Source of the DNA: Rhodospirillaceae bacterium UBA6219
GTDB lineage: Bacteria; Pseudomonadota; Alphaproteobacteria; Rhodospirillales; Magnetospirillaceae
Assembly: GCA_002435715.1 (NCBI GenBank)
Contig: DISD01000076.1
Span: forward strand, 1-64,000
DNA: 64,000 nucleotides
Direction: 5' to 3'
The translations under genes were made by a program, and so were the position numbers. A model generated the notes under the pieces. That model saw only the letters and a program-made list of their open reading frames with translations. It did not search any database and was not told where the DNA came from. Shown here piece after piece: positions 42,442-51,806 of the stretch (the first letter of the stretch is position 1; each line of letters starts with the position of its first letter).

Positions 42442-43173
42442 CTAGCGCTGGATTTTGGTGTGATCCACGGTGGTGAAATCGACCATGGTGCCCAGGACCT
42501 GCAGATAGGCCACCAAAGCATCCATTTCCGAAACCACCTGCGGGTTACCGTCGAAGTCACCAACCTTGGCCTTCGGATACGCCTGGACCACGGCCGAGTC
42601 GGCGGTGGCTTCAAGCGAAGCCTGTTCCTTCAGATTGGCGACGGCGTTCTTGATCTGCTCGTCGGTGTAGGGCACGCCCACCACCTTCAGGGCAGTCATG
42701 TTGCCGGCGATCTTCGAGGTATCCAGCGGCCGCATCAGATGCGGATAGCCGGGCATGATGGATTCCGGGACGACGTCACGGGGATTGATCAGGTGACGGG
42801 TGTGCCAGTCGTTGGTGTACTTGCCACCGACGCGGGCCAAGTCCGGACCGGTACGCTTGGACGACCACTGGAAGGGGTGATCGTACTTCGACTCGGCTGC
42901 CAGGCTGTAATGGCCATAGCGTTCGACCTCGTCCTTGAACGGACGGATCATCTGGCTGTGGCAGTTATAGCAGCCCTCGCGGACATAGATGTCACGGCCA
43001 GCCTGCTCGAGCGGGCTGTACGGACGGACACCATCCACCTTCTCAATGGTCGATTCGATGGTGAACAGCGGAACGACCTCGACAAGGCCACCGACGATCA
43101 CCGTCAGCAAGATGCCGACCGCCAGGAAGAAGACGTTGGTTTCGATCTTAGCGTGATGCTTGAAGACAGACAT
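42442..43173 (-). CDS. ccoO: cbb3 oxidase monohaem cytochrome c subunit
   Basis: A 243-aa membrane-anchored cytochrome c that passes electrons to CcoN. It has the N-terminal helix (VFFLAVGILLTVIVGGLVEVVPLF), the haem site REGCYNCHSQMIRPF, and the downstream GPDLARVGGKYTNDWHTRHLINPRDVVPESIMPGYPHL with the Met ligand. It starts 15 bases after ccoN. Confidence 0.96.
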   Translation of the reverse strand: MSVFKHHAKIETNVFFLAVGILLTVIVGGLVEVVPLFTIESTIEKVDGVRPYSPLEQAGRDIYVREGCYNCHSQMIRPFKDEVERYGHYSLAAESKYDHPFQWSSKRTGPDLARVGGKYTNDWHTRHLINPRDVVPESIMPGYPHLMRPLDTSKIAGNMTALKVVGVPYTDEQIKNAVANLKEQASLEATADSAVVQAYPKAKVGDFDGNPQVVSEMDALVAYLQVLGTMVDFTTVDHTKIQR

Positions 43174-43188
43174 CTCAGCTCCTCCCCC

Positions 43189-44640
43189 TTAGCGAGCGCC
43201 AGCGGTCGAGGGCTGCATGGCCTCTTCGGCCACGTCACCCTTGATGGTCTTGATGAAGTTGTAGACCATGATCAGGGCACCCAGGACGAAGAGCAGGCCG
43301 CCCGTCGCGCGGATCACGTAATAGGGGTGCATGGCTTCGACGGTCTCGATGAACGAGTACTGCAGGAAGCCCAGGTTGTCGTACGCACGCCACATCAGAC
43401 CCTGCATGATGCCGGAAATCCACATGGCGGTGATGTACAGGACGATACCGATGGTGGCGACCCAGAAGTGCAGGCCGACCAGCTTCAGCGAGTAGACTTC
43501 CTTACGGCCCCACAGCTTGGGAACCAGGTAGTACAGAGCGCCGAACGACACGAAGGCCACCCAGCCCAAGGCACCCGAGTGCACGTGACCGATGGTCCAA
43601 TCGGTGTAGTGCGACAGCGAGTTGACGGCCTTGATCGACATCATCGGACCTTCGAAGGTCGACATGCCGTAGAACGCCACCGAGGAGACCAGGAAACGCA
43701 TCACCGGATCGGTGCGCAGCTTGTCCCAGGCACCCGACAGGGTCATCAGGCCGTTGATCATGCCACCCCAGGACGGCATCCACAGCATCACCGAGAAAGT
43801 GGCGCCCAAGGTCTGGGCCCAATCCGGCAGAGCGGTGTAATGCAGATGGTGCGGACCAGCCCAGATGTACAGGAAGATCAGCGCCCAGAAGTGCACGATC
43901 GACAGACGGTACGAATAGACCGGACGTTCGGCGCGCTTGGGCACGAAGTAGTACATGATGCCCAGGAAGCCGGCGGTCAGGAAGAAGCCCACCGCGTTGT
44001 GGCCGTACCACCATTGGGTCATGGCGTTCTGCACGCCGCCAAAGATGTTGTACGACTTCATCCAGTCGCCGCCGAAGAAGCCAGCCGGAACAGCCAGGTT
44101 GTTGCCCAGATGCAGCATGGCGACGGTCAAGATCATGGCGAAGAAGAACCAGTTGGCCACATAGATGTGGGGTTCCTTACGCTTCATGATGGTGCCGGCG
44201 AAGATGATCAGGTAGCAGACCCAGTTCACGGTCAGCCACAGATCGACCCACCATTCCGGCTCGGCATATTCCTGGCCCTGGGAGAAACCCAGGACATAGG
44301 TCAGGGCGGCGGCCACGATCATCGCCTGGAAGCTCCAGAACACGAAAGTGCCGAAACCCGAGCCGCCGAACAGGCTGGCGCGGCAGGTGCGCTGCACGAC
44401 GTACAGCGAGGTGCAGAAAAGAATGTTGCCGCCGAAGGCGAAAATAACGGCGGAGGTGTGAACCGGACGCAGACGACCAAAGGTGGTCCACTCCAGATCC
44501 AGGTTCAGGGCGGGGAAGGCCAACTGCCAGGCGATGAAGTCGCCAGCCAGGAAGCCAACCACACCCCAGAAAATCGCCGCAAGGACGAACTTCTTCACCA
44601 CGTCTTCGTTATAGGCCGTGGCGTCGGTGTTGGTGCTCAT
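43189..44640 (-). CDS. ccoN: cbb3 oxidase catalytic subunit I
   Basis: The proton-pumping, oxygen-reducing subunit, 483 aa with about 12 helices. Haem and CuB ligands sit in [42 protein letters not shown] and [14 protein letters not shown]. High oxygen affinity suits microaerobic respiration. The start at 44640 ([10 protein letters not shown]) gives the normal family length; the frame extends 48 codons further with no family similarity. Expression is probably FNR-driven from the site at 44784-44797. Confidence 0.96.
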   Translation of the reverse strand: MSTNTDATAYNEDVVKKFVLAAIFWGVVGFLAGDFIAWQLAFPALNLDLEWTTFGRLRPVHTSAVIFAFGGNILFCTSLYVVQRTCRASLFGGSGFGTFVFWSFQAMIVAAALTYVLGFSQGQEYAEPEWWVDLWLTVNWVCYLIIFAGTIMKRKEPHIYVANWFFFAMILTVAMLHLGNNLAVPAGFFGGDWMKSYNIFGGVQNAMTQWWYGHNAVGFFLTAGFLGIMYYFVPKRAERPVYSYRLSIVHFWALIFLYIWAGPHHLHYTALPDWAQTLGATFSVMLWMPSWGGMINGLMTLSGAWDKLRTDPVMRFLVSSVAFYGMSTFEGPMMSIKAVNSLSHYTDWTIGHVHSGALGWVAFVSFGALYYLVPKLWGRKEVYSLKLVGLHFWVATIGIVLYITAMWISGIMQGLMWRAYDNLGFLQYSFIETVEAMHPYYVIRATGGLLFVLGALIMVYNFIKTIKGDVAEEAMQPSTAGAR

Positions 44641-44756
44641 GCCGAACTCCTGTTTCGACCGGGAAAGGGTCAACTCGAAAGCACCCGCCATTCCAATGCG
44701 AACGCATTCCCCCGTAAGCCGGAACGGCCAGGCGGTCAGTCCTTCGAGTCGCCGCA

Positions 44757-44762
44757 CTATGA
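44757..44762 (-). promoter_or_regulatory. -10 box of the FNR-dependent ccoN promoter
   Basis: On the minus strand CATAGT occupies 44762-44757. With the FNR box centred at 44790.5, the start site expected for a class II arrangement (-41.5) is near 44749, which puts this hexamer at the -10 position. Confidence 0.6.
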
Positions 44763-44783
44763 CCGTAAGGTTAGGCCCGGCCA

Positions 44784-44797
44784 TTGATCCATATCAA
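44784..44797 (-). promoter_or_regulatory. Perfect FNR box upstream of ccoN
   Basis: TTGATCCATATCAA matches the consensus TTGAT-N4-ATCAA in every defined base. It is about 150 bases before the ccoN start codon and correctly spaced from the -10 box for class II activation. The fnr gene in the same cluster encodes the likely activator. Confidence 0.9.
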
Positions 44798-44877
44798 AAA
44801 CACTAAATTTTTCCTGGCTTCCCTTGCACTTCCGGGCTTTATTCCCCCTCAATCTCCGCCCCTGACGAGTCATACTT

Positions 44878-46071
44878 ATGAACCAGACGCCTTCCGCCCG
44901 CCCCGTTCTCCGTTTCGCCAAGGGCCGCGCCCGCCGATTCCGTTCGGGCCATCCGTGGGTGTTTTCCAACGAAATCGAGATGAACGCCGAGCTGAAGGCC
45001 TTGCCCGCCGGCACCTTGGTGACGCTGATGGATGCCGGCGACGAAAAGCTGGGAGTGGCCAGCTTCAACCCCCATTCGCTGATCACCGCCCGGGTGTTGT
45101 CGCGTCGCTGGGACGAGGTGATCGATGCCGGCTTCTTCGCCCGCCGGCTGCAAGCCGCCCGCGATCTGCGCGATCTGTTGTTCCCCACCCCCCATTACCG
45201 GCTGATCCATTCCGAAGCCGACAACCTGCCCGGCCTGATCGCCGACCGCTATGGCGACGTGTTCGCCCTGCAGGTCAACACCGCCGGCATGGAGGCGCTG
45301 ACCCCGCTGCTGCTGGACGCGGTGCAAAGCGTCTTTGACCCCCGCGCCGTGGTGCTGAAGAACGATTCCCCGGTGCGCGGCCTGGAAGGCCTGCCGTTAG
45401 AGAACAAGGTGGCCCTGGGGCAGTTGGACGGCCCGGTGGAACTGGTGGAAAACGGCGCCCGCTTCGTCGCCGATTTGACCGAGGGACAAAAGACCGGCTG
45501 GTTCTACGACCAGCGCGACAACCGCGCCTTCATGGCGCGTCTGGCCCAGGGGCGGCGCATGTTGGACGTCTACACCTATGCCGGCGGCTTCGCCGTGCAA
45601 GCCGCCTTGGGCGGGGCCACCGAGGTGGTGGCGGTGGACCGCTCCGAACATTCCCTGGCCCTGGCCGCCAAGGCCGCCGAACTGAACAATGTGCCGCTTT
45701 CCACCATCCGCGCCGAGGCCTTCGCCGAAATGGCCCGCCTGGACGCCGCCGGTGAAAAGTTCGGAATGGTGGTGGTCGACCCGCCGGCCTTCGTCAAATC
45801 CCGCAAGGACGTCCAGACCGGCGCCAAGGGCTATCGCAAGATGGCGCGGCTGGCCGCCCCCTTGGTGGAAGCCGGCGGCTTCCTGCTGTGCGCGTCGTGC
45901 TCGCATCACATGCCGGCCGAGACCTTCGCCGAGGAAATCGCCCACGGGCTGGGCCAAGCCGGGCGCTCGGGCCGCATCCTGCGCATCGCCGGGGCCGGCC
46001 CCGACCATCCACTGCACCCGCATCTGCCGGAAAGCGCCTATCTGAAGGCCATCGCGCTGCAACTGGATTAA
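44878..46071 (+). CDS. RlmI-like class I rRNA large-subunit methyltransferase
   Basis: A 397-aa protein with the RlmI/YccW layout: N-terminal PUA domain (RFAKGRARRFRSGHPWVFSNEI), a connecting domain with HSEADNLPGLIADRYGD, and a Rossmann methyltransferase (GQKTGWFYDQRDNRAFM, LDVYTYAGGFAVQAALGGATEVVAVD, VVVDPPAFVKSRKDV). E. coli RlmI makes 5-methylcytosine 1962 in 23S rRNA; identical specificity here is likely but unproved. YkgJ-like gene follows by five bases. Confidence 0.88.
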   Translation: MNQTPSARPVLRFAKGRARRFRSGHPWVFSNEIEMNAELKALPAGTLVTLMDAGDEKLGVASFNPHSLITARVLSRRWDEVIDAGFFARRLQAARDLRDLLFPTPHYRLIHSEADNLPGLIADRYGDVFALQVNTAGMEALTPLLLDAVQSVFDPRAVVLKNDSPVRGLEGLPLENKVALGQLDGPVELVENGARFVADLTEGQKTGWFYDQRDNRAFMARLAQGRRMLDVYTYAGGFAVQAALGGATEVVAVDRSEHSLALAAKAAELNNVPLSTIRAEAFAEMARLDAAGEKFGMVVVDPPAFVKSRKDVQTGAKGYRKMARLAAPLVEAGGFLLCASCSHHMPAETFAEEIAHGLGQAGRSGRILRIAGAGPDHPLHPHLPESAYLKAIALQLD

Positions 46072-46076
46072 CCACC

Positions 46077-46502
46077 ATGAGCGAACGCAATTGTGGGGAA
46101 TGCACCATCTGCTGCTGGTTCTTCGCCGTCCCTGAAACCGGCAAGCCCACCAGCCAATGGTGCGAGCATTGCACCGAGCAGGGCTGCGCCGTGCATCAGA
46201 CACGCCCGCAATCGTGCCGGAACTTCCAATGCTTCTGGCTGATGGAGCCCGATTTCCCCGAGGAAATGCGCCCCGATCTGTGCGGCGTGGTGGTCAGCTT
46301 CAACGAGGAACACACCTCGGTGGTCATCCACGTCGATCCCGACCGCCCCGATGCCCTGGCCGAGGAACCGGGGTCATGGTGGATGGAACCGCTGTTGAAC
46401 GCCTATGACCCGGTTTGCGTGGTGTGCGGCGACGACCGCATGGTGGTCCGCCGAGAAATTGACGCCCCTGCGGTCGTCGGGGGCGAAATTCAGGAATCCT
46501 GA
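46077..46502 (+). CDS. YkgJ-family cysteine cluster protein
   Basis: A 141-aa protein with the N-terminal CxxCxxCC cluster (CGECTICCWFF), CEHCTEQGCAVHQTRPQSCRNFQCFWLM and two late cysteines (VCVVCG). The Fe/Zn-chelating YkgJ family has no settled function. It starts five bases after the rRNA methyltransferase stop, and its end overlaps the convergent FIST gene by 13 bases. Confidence 0.75.
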   Translation: MSERNCGECTICCWFFAVPETGKPTSQWCEHCTEQGCAVHQTRPQSCRNFQCFWLMEPDFPEEMRPDLCGVVVSFNEEHTSVVIHVDPDRPDALAEEPGSWWMEPLLNAYDPVCVVCGDDRMVVRREIDAPAVVGGEIQES

Positions 46503-47602
46503 AGCCGCAGGCAGACCAAGGCGGCGTTGTGGAAGGCGGGGCGTCCCTGGCCGTCGGTGGACACCTCGCCCAGGGACAGCGCCCCCAGCAAGGTCTGGGT
46601 GCCGCAACTGGCCGCCAACGCCGCCATTTCCACCGCTGCGCTGCTTTCTCCCAGATGCATGCGCCGGCCGGCGCAGTAAAAGGTCAGAAGCGGCGCGTCG
46701 TCTTGTCCCAGATGCTCGGCCAGGTGAGGAATGCAATCGCTTTCCCCCAGCTCGGGCGCCCGCATGATCACCACCACCCCGCCTTCCGGCACTTCCCCCA
46801 CGCAATGCACGCCGCCATCGTCGTCATGAGCCACCGGAATGAGCACCTGAACCAAGGAATCCCCGGCAAGCACGGCAAAGGGATGATGCACGGCATGCTG
46901 ATAGAACGTCTCGCCGGTCAGCACCACGCCATAATCCTCGCCCAGGGCCTCGGCATAGGCTTGGAAAGCCGGCCGGTCGTCCAAGGCCAGGATCCGGTTC
47001 CCGGCGGATTGGGTGATGCGCATGATCCGGGTCGGCACCGAATAACCATGTTCCACCGCCAGCCCGCTTCCCAGCGGCAGCAACATCAGCAACACCGATT
47101 CGCTGACCACCTGGTGGGAATCGAACAGACAGGCCATGGGCTGAAAGGTTTCACTGCCGGCATTGGCCCCGGCATAGACGACCTGGTCGTCCAGGCGCTC
47201 GCCCATCTGTCGCAAGATGGCGTAAAGATTGGGCAGGCAGGCGTCGAACACCGAGAACAGCACCGGCTCGGCCCAACCGGATTGCGCCACCCAGTCGGGC
47301 AATTGGTCCAGCCACGCGGTGTGCGTCCCCGAATGCAAGCGCAACGGCGGCATCGAGGTGAAGCGCAGCAGCCACACCCCATCGCGGCACTCGCGCCCAT
47401 GGACGATCAGCGCCGGGAACACCGCCCCGAACAACGGCACCCCCAATCGCCGGCAACATTCCTGCAAAAGCGGGATTTGTGCTTTCTCGGCCTCGGGCAC
47501 CAGCGCGACGATTCCTCCCGCCGTGCCGACCAAGCGGCCCAAGGCTTGTTCCAGCACCGCTGCCGACAACGGGCAATGAAGGGGGGAAACGCGCAACGGC
47601 AC
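46490..47602 (-). CDS. FIST domain sensor protein
   Basis: A 370-aa soluble protein with the FIST N and FIST C domains: N-terminal half LFGAVFPALIVHGRECRDGVWLLRF and YAGANAGSETFQPMACLFDSHQV, then the C-terminal half from VEHGYSVPTRIMRITQSAGNRILALDDRPAFQAYAEALGEDYGV to LLTFYCAGRRMHLGES and LLGALSLGEVSTDGQGRPAFHNAALVCL. FIST domains are thought to bind small ligands such as amino acids and feed signalling proteins. It lies 85 bases after a histidine kinase gene in the same direction. Confidence 0.82.
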   Translation of the reverse strand: MPLRVSPLHCPLSAAVLEQALGRLVGTAGGIVALVPEAEKAQIPLLQECCRRLGVPLFGAVFPALIVHGRECRDGVWLLRFTSMPPLRLHSGTHTAWLDQLPDWVAQSGWAEPVLFSVFDACLPNLYAILRQMGERLDDQVVYAGANAGSETFQPMACLFDSHQVVSESVLLMLLPLGSGLAVEHGYSVPTRIMRITQSAGNRILALDDRPAFQAYAEALGEDYGVVLTGETFYQHAVHHPFAVLAGDSLVQVLIPVAHDDDGGVHCVGEVPEGGVVVIMRAPELGESDCIPHLAEHLGQDDAPLLTFYCAGRRMHLGESSAAVEMAALAASCGTQTLLGALSLGEVSTDGQGRPAFHNAALVCLRLQDS

Positions 47603-47687
47603 CAGGGACCTCGCGGACGAATGACGGGAAGAACAATACCTTCGTCAAGGCTAGCATATCGAAAGAGCTATGCACAGCACGGGTGAC

Positions 47688-48728
47688 CTAAGGGGCGATG
47701 CGCGGAAACTCCAACAGGAAGGACGCGCCCGGGGCGTCCTGGTTTTCCAGAACCACGGTTCCGCCCAAGGGGCCGGTCACCAGGTTGAAGACGATGTGCA
47801 GGCCCAAACCGCTGCCGCCACTGCCGCGCCGAGTGGTGAAAAACGGGTCGAAGATGCGGTTGCGGTGTTCTTCGGAAATGCCTTGGCCGTCATCGCTGTA
47901 GCGTAACCGCACCAGATCATCCGCCCCGGCTTCGACCTGGACCCGCAAATGGCCGCGCCGTCCCGTTTCATAGCCATGGGTCAGGGAATTCATCACGAAA
48001 TTGGTCAACACCTGGGAAATCACCCCGGGATAGCCGTCAAGCACCAGATCCGTCGGACAGTTGATCGCCACCTGGTGCCCGGCCTGACGCAAATTGGGCC
48101 GAAGCGAGGTTACCGTTTCGGCGATGGTGTCGGCCAGCCGGAAGGTGCGGCGTTCCGACGACGTGCGGTCCACCGCCACCTGCTTGAAGGACCGGATCAA
48201 ATCGGCGGCGCGTTCGCAATTGGCGACGATCAGCTTGGCGGTGTCGGCGGCGGTATCCATGTAGCGTTCGAAATCGTCGACACCGATGTCGTCGGCTTCG
48301 AAAAGCGCGCGGATGGCTTTGGTGGAATCGTCCAGATGCGAAGCGCAGGAAAGCGCGATGCCGACCGGAGTGTTGATTTCGTGGGCGACGCCGCCCACCA
48401 GGGCACCCAACGACGCCAGCTTTTCCGTCTGCACCAGGGTTTCCTGGGCCTGACGCAATTGTTCCAGCGCCTCTTCCGCCTCGGCACGGCGGCGGACCAG
48501 TTCCTGGTTCAACTGGGTCATCTGGTTTTGCAGACGGTCGCTGACCTTGACCAGACGCCGCTGTTCGCGCACCGAGCGGGAATAGGCGTCAGCCAGGATT
48601 CCCACTTCCGACAGCAATTGCGGATCACCATCCTTCATACGGTCCAGCAAACGCTTGGCACCGTCCAGAATGCGTTCTTCCGCGTCGAAAAGACTGAATC
48701 CGCCCTTGCTGTTTCCCTCGCTCATCAC
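47688..48728 (-). CDS. Cytosolic sensor histidine kinase
   Basis: A 346-aa kinase without membrane segments. A helical N-terminal region and coiled coil (about 70-105) lead to the H box LGALVGGVAHEINTPVGIAL (His about 117), the N box QVLTNFVMNSLTHGYE, DDGQGISEEHRNRIFDPFFTTRRGSGGSGLGLHIVFNLV, and a C-terminal strand. HEINTPVG-type kinases are common in complex sensory systems. No response regulator is fused; the partner may be the upstream receiver proteins or SiaC-like protein. Confidence 0.88.
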   Translation of the reverse strand: MMSEGNSKGGFSLFDAEERILDGAKRLLDRMKDGDPQLLSEVGILADAYSRSVREQRRLVKVSDRLQNQMTQLNQELVRRRAEAEEALEQLRQAQETLVQTEKLASLGALVGGVAHEINTPVGIALSCASHLDDSTKAIRALFEADDIGVDDFERYMDTAADTAKLIVANCERAADLIRSFKQVAVDRTSSERRTFRLADTIAETVTSLRPNLRQAGHQVAINCPTDLVLDGYPGVISQVLTNFVMNSLTHGYETGRRGHLRVQVEAGADDLVRLRYSDDGQGISEEHRNRIFDPFFTTRRGSGGSGLGLHIVFNLVTGPLGGTVVLENQDAPGASFLLEFPRIAP

Positions 48729-48732
48729 CGGA

Positions 48733-49110
48733 TCAGGACACCGGCACCAGATTGAAGGTCACATGTTCCAAATCTTCGGAAAAATCCTCGCCGAATTCCT
48801 TCATGGTTTCGTCGTCGGCCATGAACTGCCAATTGACCTCGATGTCCACGTCGGCAGCGTTTTCCAGCATCTGGAACATATTCATCAGCGCCTTGGCCGA
48901 GGACGAATTGAAGTAGATCAACTCGAAATCCACCTTCAGACCCTTGCCATCGGCTTGGCCCAGATAATCCTGCAGAACGTTGAAGATGGGGCCGAACACC
49001 TGCGAGGCATCCTCGGGATAGGATTCCCCCTTGATCCGCAGGGTTCCAGCGGCACTGTCGAAAGTGACCTCGGGCGAACGCTCGGTCGCAGCGATAAGCA
49101 GATTGTCCAT
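48733..49110 (-). CDS. SiaC-like regulatory phosphoprotein (DUF1987)
   Basis: A 125-aa protein matching the SiaC/DUF1987 family: TERSPEVTFDSAAGTLRIKGESYPEDASQVFGPIFNVLQDYL followed by FELIYFNSSSAKALMNMF. In Pseudomonas aeruginosa SiaC is phosphorylated by the kinase SiaB and controls the diguanylate cyclase SiaD. The Ser69-71 cluster is the expected phosphorylation region here. It lies between a SiaB-like kinase and a histidine kinase, with four bases to the latter. Confidence 0.85.
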   Translation of the reverse strand: MDNLLIAATERSPEVTFDSAAGTLRIKGESYPEDASQVFGPIFNVLQDYLGQADGKGLKVDFELIYFNSSSAKALMNMFQMLENAADVDIEVNWQFMADDETMKEFGEDFSEDLEHVTFNLVPVS

Positions 49111-49117
49111 GGAACCC

Positions 49118-49669
49118 TCAGATGGAAACTTTGAGGCAGAAGAAATGCCGTTCGGAATCGATGCGGTCGAAGTCGAACTCGATGGGCGCGCTGGCGCGTC
49201 GGGCGATTTCGATCAGGCCGATCGTGGCCCCTCGGCTGCCTTCGTCAGGCGGTTCGCGCAATTGTTCCTTGTAATAGGCCTTGATCTCGTCCGGGGCCAT
49301 GGCGCGCAAGGTCTCAAGCCGGTTCTTCAGCTTGGCCATGTCCTCTTCCAGGATGGTGTTGCCGCAAACGATGAAGAACTGGCCGTTTTCCGAACCGATG
49401 GTGACCATGCCCGACGACAGTTCGACCGCCTTTTCCAACTTGCCCTGCACCTTCTCGGCAGAGTAGCGGATGATGTTCTGCGACTGTTCGACGAAGACCG
49501 AGAACACCTTCTTGATGGTGGTCACATCGGTATCTTCCAGCGCCATCTTTTGCCGAAGCGCGTCCCCCAAGGAATACAGGATTCCTTCGGACAGATAGCC
49601 AGAGAACGAGAAAATGATCCCCCGTTCGTCCAAGGTCGACTTGAAAGCCCGAAATTGCTTTGCCAGCAT
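49118..49669 (-). CDS. SiaB-like protein kinase
   Basis: A 183-aa protein of the SiaB family (anti-sigma-like GHKL kinase fold). It carries IIFSFSGYLSEGILYSLGDALRQKM at the N-terminus, VFSVFVEQSQNIIRYSAEK as the N-box-like helix with Asn, NGQFFIVCGNTILEEDM, and GSRGATIGLIEIARRASAPIEFDF as the glycine-rich G box. It should phosphorylate the adjacent SiaC-like protein. The start at 49669 (MLAKQF) is preferred over 49711. Confidence 0.82.
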   Translation of the reverse strand: MLAKQFRAFKSTLDERGIIFSFSGYLSEGILYSLGDALRQKMALEDTDVTTIKKVFSVFVEQSQNIIRYSAEKVQGKLEKAVELSSGMVTIGSENGQFFIVCGNTILEEDMAKLKNRLETLRAMAPDEIKAYYKEQLREPPDEGSRGATIGLIEIARRASAPIEFDFDRIDSERHFFCLKVSI

Positions 49670-49787
49670 TCGAATTCCCCAGATCCCAGTCGGTGGGCGC
49701 GTCAGAGCCAAGGCCCGGCGTCCACCCTCGGTTCAACCACAGTATCAACCCCGGCACGTTGGCTCAAGCCGGCGTTCCCTTGCCCCT

Positions 49788-51083
49788 TCAACGATCGCGT
49801 GGCGGTGTGCGCAAATGCACTGAAACCCGCGTCCCCTGGTTCTCGTCGCTTTCCACGGTGATCGAGCCACCATGCAAGTCGACGATCTGTTTGACCATGT
49901 GCAGCCCGATCCCCGAACCCGACAATTTATGAGCGTTGCCGGCCCGGTAGAAGCGCTCGAAAATGCGGCCCTGGTCGGCGAGCGGAATGCCGATGCCATG
50001 GTCGCGCACCGCCAGGGTGACACCGCCATGGCTGGCGCGCAGCCGCACCGAGACCGGACTGTCCTTGGAATATTTCAGCGCGTTGGACAGCAAGTTGTTG
50101 ACCACCAAGGGCAACAGATTGGGATCGCCCCACACTTGGGTGATCCGCCCCATGTCCAGTTCGATCTGCCGTCCCCCCGACGCCGCCCGATGATGGGCCA
50201 CGGCGGCGCGCAGGATGGGCGCCAGGTCCAGGGCCTGTTCCTGGACGATCATGCGGCCGGTTTCCAATTGTTCGTCGGCCAGGCAGGTGCCGATCAGGTC
50301 GATCAGCCGACCGACGGCGCCCCGGATGGTTTCCAGCCGGGTCAGCATGCCCGAATCCACCTTGGTGGCCCGCATCATCAGCATCTGCGCCGCCGAATCG
50401 ATGATGGCCAAGGGGGTGCGGAATTCGTGGCTGACCATGGACAGGAATTGTCGCAATTGGCCCTTGGCCGAGGTTTCACGTTCCAGGGCCACTTCGGCGC
50501 GTTCCTTGGCCCGGGTCAGCGCGTCGTGGCTTTCCAACAATTGGGCGGTCCGTTCGGCCACCTTCATTTCCAATTGCTCGTTGGCATCCAGCAATTGGCG
50601 GTTCAGACGGTTGATGGTGTCGATGTCGCGCCAAGCGCGCAGCGCGCCGACCAAGGCGGTGAACAGCTTTTGCGCCGTCAGCTCGCTTTTCGCCTTGTAA
50701 TCGTTGACGTCATAGGCGACCACCACCTCGCGCTCGGGGGCTTCGCCGGGCTGGCCGGTGCGCAAGATGATGCGAAGGTCGTGGTTGTCCAATTCGTCCC
50801 GCACCAGACGCACCAGACGCAGACCGGAATCGGGTTTTTCCATCACCACGTCCAGCAACGCCACCGGAATTTCCGGTTGGCGGCGCAGCACTTCCAACGC
50901 TTCGCCCACCGAATGGGCCGAAATCATCTCGAAGCCCCGACCTTCAAAGGTGAAGTCGCGCAACAGCACCTGCGTCATCGAATGGACCTGGTCGTCGTCG
51001 TCCACCACCAGAACCCGCCACGGCAGCGGGGCCGGGGCGGCACTTTTCCTTTCGCGCAGCCGAAGGGGTGCCGACGCCGCCAT
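49788..51083 (-). CDS. Receiver-histidine kinase (REC-DUF3369-HK)
   Basis: A 431-aa soluble protein with a reversed order. An N-terminal receiver (RVLVVDDDDQVHSM; phospho-Asp in ALLDVVMEKPDSGL; VNDYKAKSELTAQKLFTALVGALRAWRDID typical of the DUF3369 linker) is followed by a coiled coil (about 165-215), the H box LSMVSHEFRTPLAIIDSA and an ATPase domain (LPLVVNNLLSNALKYS, DHGIGIPLADQGRIFERFYRAGNAHKLSGSGIGLHMVKQIVDLHGG). It probably takes phosphate from another kinase and signals to the OmpR-type regulator encoded three bases upstream. Confidence 0.9.
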   Translation of the reverse strand: MAASAPLRLRERKSAAPAPLPWRVLVVDDDDQVHSMTQVLLRDFTFEGRGFEMISAHSVGEALEVLRRQPEIPVALLDVVMEKPDSGLRLVRLVRDELDNHDLRIILRTGQPGEAPEREVVVAYDVNDYKAKSELTAQKLFTALVGALRAWRDIDTINRLNRQLLDANEQLEMKVAERTAQLLESHDALTRAKERAEVALERETSAKGQLRQFLSMVSHEFRTPLAIIDSAAQMLMMRATKVDSGMLTRLETIRGAVGRLIDLIGTCLADEQLETGRMIVQEQALDLAPILRAAVAHHRAASGGRQIELDMGRITQVWGDPNLLPLVVNNLLSNALKYSKDSPVSVRLRASHGGVTLAVRDHGIGIPLADQGRIFERFYRAGNAHKLSGSGIGLHMVKQIVDLHGGSITVESDENQGTRVSVHLRTPPRDR

Positions 51084-51086
51084 GGA

Positions 51087-51806
51087 TCAGTTCCCCTGCT
51101 TGACGATCACCGGGGCGGTGAAGGCATAGCCGGTGCCGTGCACCGCTTCGATGGGCAGTTCACGGCCCAAGGCCTCGGCCCCCTTGGCCCGGAGACGGCG
51201 CACCATGGAATCCACCGAACGGTCGCCGGCATCCCATTCACGCTTGCCCAAGGCCTTGAAGATGGCCGCCCGCGACACCGGTTCACCGGGACGTTCCACC
51301 AGCAGCGACACGAAGACCCGTTCGTTGGCGGTCAGTTTGGTGGATTCGCCGGCCGGCGACACCAAGGCCCAGGCCAATTGGTCGTAAACCCAATGGGAAT
51401 GATTGTTGCCGACGGGGGAGGTTTCGGGAACCTGGGCGGCGACCCCGGTCAGGCGCCGCGACAACGACCGCACCTGGGCTTCCAGTTCGCGCAGTTCCAC
51501 CGGCTTGACCAGATAAACGTCGGCACCGATTTCCAGACCGACGACGCGGTCCACGTTCACGCCGCGCGCCGTCAGCATGATGATGCCCACATCCGACGTG
51601 TCGCGCAGGCGTTTGGCGATGGAAAACCCGTCTTCACCGGGCAGGTTGATGTCCAGGATGATCAAATCGGCCGGACGTTCGGCCATGGCGCGGTCCAAGG
51701 CGATACCATCCTCACACCCCACCACACTATGCCCACAAGCGGTCAGATACTCGACCACGTCGGCCCTTAACGAGGCTTCGTCCTCGACGACGGCTATCCG
51801 CGCCAT
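51087..51806 (-). CDS. OmpR-type response regulator
   Basis: A 239-aa transcription regulator. Receiver: IAVVEDEASLRADV, LIILDINLPGEDG with the phospho-Asp (about D52), IMLTARG and YLVKPVELREL. DNA-binding winged helix: LTANERVFVSLLVERPGEPVSRAAIFKAL, then VDSMVRRLRAKGAEALGRELPIEAVHGTGYAF. It begins the six-gene minus-strand signalling block and precedes the receiver-kinase by three bases. ATG at 51806 is chosen over 51830 because it begins the receiver. Confidence 0.93.
   Translation of the reverse strand: MARIAVVEDEASLRADVVEYLTACGHSVVGCEDGIALDRAMAERPADLIILDINLPGEDGFSIAKRLRDTSDVGIIMLTARGVNVDRVVGLEIGADVYLVKPVELRELEAQVRSLSRRLTGVAAQVPETSPVGNNHSHWVYDQLAWALVSPAGESTKLTANERVFVSLLVERPGEPVSRAAIFKALGKREWDAGDRSVDSMVRRLRAKGAEALGRELPIEAVHGTGYAFTAPVIVKQGN

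Noticed and set aside
42460..44787. A 775-codon plus-strand frame opposite ccoO and ccoN
   Set aside because: The product is a Gln/His/Val-rich shadow with no domain; the minus strand carries the cbb3 oxidase genes with intact haem motifs.
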